Assembly: GCF_026262505.1 (NCBI RefSeq)
Contig: NC_067203.1
Coordinates: 23,851,411 to 23,915,410, forward strand
DNA: 64,000 bases
Reading direction: 5' to 3'
Source: Trichomonas vaginalis G3
Taxonomy: Eukaryota > Parabasalia > Trichomonadida > Trichomonadidae
This document shows, one piece after another, positions 60,671-64,000 of this stretch. Position 1 is the first letter of the stretch; each line of letters opens with the position of its first letter. The notes beneath the pieces were generated by a model. That model made no database searches. It was given only the letters and a program-made list of their open reading frames with translations, and had not been told where the DNA came from. Made by a program: the position numbers and the translations under genes.

Positions 60671-61477
60671 ATGAGAAAAGTGTACGTTTATTTTTTTGTA
60701 TTGATGTCGCGCCAAAACAAGCGTGATCATCTTTCTGCAATTTTAGATTATCTAGACTCTGCCGAATCAAAGCTAGATAATGAAATTAATGAAATGGAAG
60801 CAAAATTATCATGTGTTACAAAAAAAGTCGCATTTGATATCGAATACGAACCAGAAATAAAACCAAAAGAATATCCACTTACTAAAATATCAAAACAACG
60901 CAACAGATCGAAGTTCCTTTCTAATAGTTCTATACAAAATTCGCAAACACAATCAAAATTAAACCAAAAAAGTGCTCAAAAATCGAGTATCCAGACGAGC
61001 AAGTTAAACTCTAAGTCGAAATATAATTCTTCAATTAAATCTCCAAGTTCTATACAGCAGAAACCTCCAATCAAAAGCCAGATCGATGAAATTAATATTT
61101 CAGGAGAAGTTATTAAGTCGTACCATCTTGATTTTGGATTTCAACCATCATCAACAGTAAAAGTTGAAAATCTGACAAGTGGTGTCAAAAGAATATTTCA
61201 TAAAAATGGGGATGTTTCTAATGTTTACAGAGATGGGACAATGAAGACATCCCATAAAGGTATAGTATACACATTTTTCTCTAACGGTGACAAGCAACAA
61301 GAATTCCCTGATGGAACTAATTCTTATAAATACGCTCAAAACAACGCAATCGAAGTTAACTATAGGAACGGCATTAGAGTTATATTCTTCGCAAATGGAC
61401 AAATACAACATTATACTCCAGATGGTAAGTGTGAAATCATTGTTCCTGATTCGACAATCATTGAGCAAGAAAAATAA
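60671..61477 (+). CDS. TCP10/CPAP G-box domain protein
   Basis: 268 codons. The N-terminal third holds a short coiled coil (LDYLDSAESKLDNEINEMEA). The middle is S/Q/K-rich low complexity. Residues about 160-262 form the TCP10_C (G-box) beta-sheet repeats: VKRIFHKNGDVSNVYRDGTM, YTFFSNGDKQQEFPDGTN, IRVIFFANGQIQHYTPDGK. In CPAP/SAS-4 this domain binds STIL/Ana2 in centriole assembly, so a basal-body role is likely. The true start may be the ATG 11 codons downstream (MSRQNKRDHLS), because the first residues (MRKVYVYFFVL) look non-native. Confidence 0.8.
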   Translation: MRKVYVYFFVLMSRQNKRDHLSAILDYLDSAESKLDNEINEMEAKLSCVTKKVAFDIEYEPEIKPKEYPLTKISKQRNRSKFLSNSSIQNSQTQSKLNQKSAQKSSIQTSKLNSKSKYNSSIKSPSSIQQKPPIKSQIDEINISGEVIKSYHLDFGFQPSSTVKVENLTSGVKRIFHKNGDVSNVYRDGTMKTSHKGIVYTFFSNGDKQQEFPDGTNSYKYAQNNAIEVNYRNGIRVIFFANGQIQHYTPDGKCEIIVPDSTIIEQEK

Positions 61478-61821
61478 TTTTAAGCTATTTTATCTATCGA
61501 CGAAAACACAATAGTCAATTAGAGGAATTGTAATATAACACTATCAGAAGTGATTTGGCCATAGGTTCTTCACCTTTAACACAATCTGTTTAAGATCCAT
61601 TGATAAAAACAGATTCTACAAAGAATTATAATAATTGTTTATTTCTTAAGATTAGTTCATAAGAATTTTCTTCACAACTTCCTTTATCATTAATTATCAT
61701 AGCCATTTTGACATTCTTCGATGGCTTGAATTGAGTGAAAACATATGAATGTTATTGAACTAATGATGATAAAACATTTTTTTCCATCCAGAAATTTTTT
61801 ATTTTATGACTGATAGTTTAA
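61478..61821. other. Intergenic strip, nothing recognised
   Basis: AT-rich spacer with no gene up to the miniature TTAA element. Confidence 0.4.
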
Positions 61822-61924
61822 GGATGCACTTACCACTTTTTGACCCTTAAGGTTTTATTTTCTGATCGGCTTCACGCCTGTTCTCCTATTTTTGAGAGCA
61901 TGTCAGAAAGTGGTAAGTGCACCC
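61822..61924. mobile_element. Miniature TTAA element (MITE), 103 bp
   Basis: TTAA at 61818-61821 and 61925-61928. The ends are GGATGCACTTACCACTTT and the complement of GGGTGCACTTACCACTTT, inverted repeats of about 22 bases. No coding capacity. It shares the GGxTGCAC start with the 24134-25174 element. Confidence 0.85.
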
Positions 61925-62084
61925 TTAAGGCCGGAAACGCAAAATAATCGAAAAACCAAGGTTCGAATTTCAGTATATGTTAGCTATGGTTCAGTAATGA
62001 GAAATGGATAAGAAAAAAAGTTGTAAAATCACAAAAGAATTGAGAAGTTTATGGAGGTTTGCCAGAATATAAATGAATGATTTA

Positions 62085-63443
62085 TTGTATGATGGATTTA
62101 TCAACATATTAAAGAGCATTGTGAATCGATATGTTTATTATACAAGTTAGCACATTTGACGATAAAGAGATCGAGAATATATACCAAAATATAAAAAGCA
62201 AATTAATTGCAACAAAAATCTTATTGCCATCTGAGTTAAAGGGAATAATTTTTGAAGCGTCAAAGTTCAACAGCCTTTATTTAAAGTCATATTTGTCGAT
62301 TTTCCAAAAAGTTTCAACTCTCTATCCCAAAGATCAAAGATGCCATGATATTCCTTCTTTATTATTATATGATATGTTTTATTCTAAGGACAGACAAATA
62401 GTTAAAGATGAACTTGAGAAACCAAAATATTCATTACCTTTAACTGAAAATAATGCAATTTACAGGTCAATAATCAATGATGACCAATATTTATAAATTT
62501 GGCTCATAGAAAGCAAAGAATTTCAGAAAAATCAAATGATAACTATTTTATCCAGATCCATATACAAATAATTCACTTTTGGAATTATGCTGCTATCATG
62601 ATGCAGTTAAATGTTTTAAGATTTTAAAGTCAAAATTTAATTCAGATGTTACAAAAAAAATGCTTATATTATTCATTCTTGAGCGGAAAAACAGACATAT
62701 TGAATGAGTGCATGAAATTTCAGAATCCAAATAAAGAATGCATGAAATATGCAATAGTATCTCACAATGATAGCTTGAATGGAGATACAGATCTTCACAT
62801 CGCTGCCCAGGGGAAATCCCTAAAAATTTTCGAGTTTCTTGTTTCACATTGCGCAGAGATCAACTCACAAAATAATAATGGGTGTACGGTACTTATTTAT
62901 GCAATTTGTAATAATAATATAGAAATGGTAAAATGTCTTGTATCTCATAATGCGGATGTCAACGTAAAAGACAAACATGGAAATTTCCCTCTAATTTTGG
63001 CTATTGGGTTAAGAAACATAAGAATTATTGAAATTCTCATTTCAAAAGGTGCCGATATTAATGCAAGAAATAATCTCGGACGCATGGCTCTTATTAATGC
63101 TGTTGATAACAGCCAAATGGAAATTGTACAATTCTTTATATCACATAATGCTTATGTGAATGCAATGAATGAAAAAGGAAATTCACCTCTTATGTATGCA
63201 GTAAGAAATAGAAGCGAAGATATCGCCAAATATCTCATAATACATGGGGCAAATGTGCGGCTTAGATCAGTTGATGGAAATTCTCCACTACGTATTGCAG
63301 TGGAAAATGATTTAGAAAAAACAACGAAACTTCTTCTTATGCAGGGCGCTAGTATATATGCTAAGGATAATAAAAGTGAACAGTATTGGAATTCGCAAAG
63401 GATAAAAGATTATTTAGATATTCTGACTCTCAAAGGCTTGTAA
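62085..63443 (+). pseudogene. Ankyrin repeat/DUF3447 gene, frameshifted
   Basis: A DUF3447 N-terminus is split between frames: HIKEHCESICLLYKLA (about 62100) then STFDDKEIENIYQNIKSKLI and onwards (62149-62496). About 150 bases later the third frame (62646-63443) holds seven ankyrin repeats, for example DTDLHIAAQGKSLKIFEFLV, CTVLIYAICNNNIEMVKCLV and NSPLRIAVENDLEKTTKLLL. There are at least two frameshifts, and stops lie between the halves. The repeat part is long and open, so the breakage is probably recent. It may still be transcribed, but no initiator is seen. Confidence 0.8.
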
Positions 63444-63846
63444 TTTGTCGGGCAGCATTGGATAAGTTTTTTGTTTCTTCAATTATAATGATTGAATTAA
63501 ATAGTTAAGTAATTATTACATTAAGAATGACTTTCCATATCAATTTAAACGTCAAATTTCTTAATGAACTAGCGCTAGGTATCTCAATTAGTTGAAAACA
63601 AGTGATTTCCACAAGGAAAAATTCCTTTACAATTCAAAGCATTTGATATTTTAACAATCTAGTAGGATCTATTTCTAATGTTTAAAAATCATAATATAAA
63701 ATAAAAAGCTAATGCATATACTGATACTGTAAGCTATACATAGTTGGAATGACGCTATTTCGATATTAAATAGCCTTCTAATCGATATTTCATTAGTCTC
63801 TTTCTAAAATTCCTTCATTGCCACTTTTTTTTTGTAACGTATATAA
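63444..63846 (+). promoter_or_regulatory. Upstream region of MYCBP-like gene
   Basis: No gene is seen. Near the end a GCCACTTTTTTT initiator-like run (63820-63831) is followed by GTAACGTATATAAATG. The TAACGTAT core (63835-63842) also precedes the starts at 29265 and 53854. Confidence 0.5.
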
Positions 63847-64000
63847 ATGGAGAATAAACGTGAAGCATTCCGCAAGTACCTTGATGATGGTGGTGTTCTC
63901 GACGCACTCACAAGAGTACTTGTAGCTTTATATGAAGAGCCAGAGAATCCAGAGGCTCCATTAGAGTATATTAAACAATTTTTAGGATCTCCAAATGGAA
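63847..64000 (+). CDS. MYCBP: c-Myc-binding protein (AMY-1) homologue, 5' part
   Basis: The window ends after 51 codons. The sequence MENKREAFRKYLDDGGVLDA then LTRVLVALYEEPENPEAPLE and YIKQFLGSP is typical of MYCBP/AMY-1 (compare FRxYLxxxGVLDxLTKVLVALYEEPExP). This small helical adaptor associates with A-kinase anchoring and is present in ciliated organisms, where it is found with radial spoke or flagellar protein kinase A anchors. The 3' end is beyond the window. The TAACGTAT motif lies 5 bases before the ATG. Confidence 0.85.
   Translation, partial: MENKREAFRKYLDDGGVLDALTRVLVALYEEPENPEAPLEYIKQFLGSPNG

Overview
The window is AT-rich nuclear DNA of a parabasalid protist, most likely Tritrichomonas (for example T. 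foetus) or a close relative. The reasons are intron-free genes, host genes opened by an initiator-like TCACTTTT a few to about 60 bases before the ATG, ankyrin/DUF3447 and BspA-like leucine-rich repeat families, and a heavy load of Polinton, mariner, Mutator-like and TTAA-target transposons. The species call is inference; the domain-level calls below were read from the sequence without any database search.

Bases 1 to about 19,750 are the right-hand part of a Polinton (Maverick) whose left end lies outside the window. It holds a capsid and packaging block on the + strand (1-6813), a KilA-N protein and a primase-helicase region (7213-11765), and a - strand block with integrase, a long protein-primed DNA polymerase B and accessory genes (12325-19636). 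It is a fossil with roughly ten breaks overall, although the polymerase, KilA-N, packaging ATPase and several small ORFs look whole. Four copies of an iteron-like repeat flank the KilA-N/primase-helicase block. A mariner (8802-10096) sits in the primase-helicase region. Next to the Polinton end lies an ankyrin gene remnant, then a 3.0 kb Kolobok-like transposon with TTAA target duplication (19986-22984).

Bases 23,000-29,300 hold host genes: a truncated doublecortin-like gene, a 1.0 kb TTAA element, ribosomal protein uS13 (RPS18), a large ankyrin protein and an LRRC51-like protein. Bases 29,400-36,600 are a repeat nest: a 121-bp tandem array, a Mutator-like element (MULE) split by a second mariner, an inverted duplication of the MULE 3' end, a 269-bp tandem array, a second MULE head and about 1 kb of a 12-bp satellite. 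Orphan promoter/ATG heads of host genes sit at the repeat borders.

Bases 36,600-64,000 are a gene-rich arm: a sulfatase-fold phosphoglycerol-transferase-like membrane protein, a gamma-tubulin complex component, prefoldin subunit 2, a TTL-family protein, a Trf4-type poly(A) polymerase, coiled-coil proteins, an LRRC23-like protein, a REEP/DP1-like protein, a TCP10/CPAP G-box protein and the start of an MYCBP (AMY-1) gene. Many of these belong to microtubule and flagellum biology. Between them lie pseudogenes (two ankyrin, one BspA-like, one secreted-like, one kinase) and repeats: a TIR element with a run of strong hairpins (54622-55582), and a 3.2 kb long-TIR element with a 6-bp target duplication that splits the kinase gene (55877-59095).
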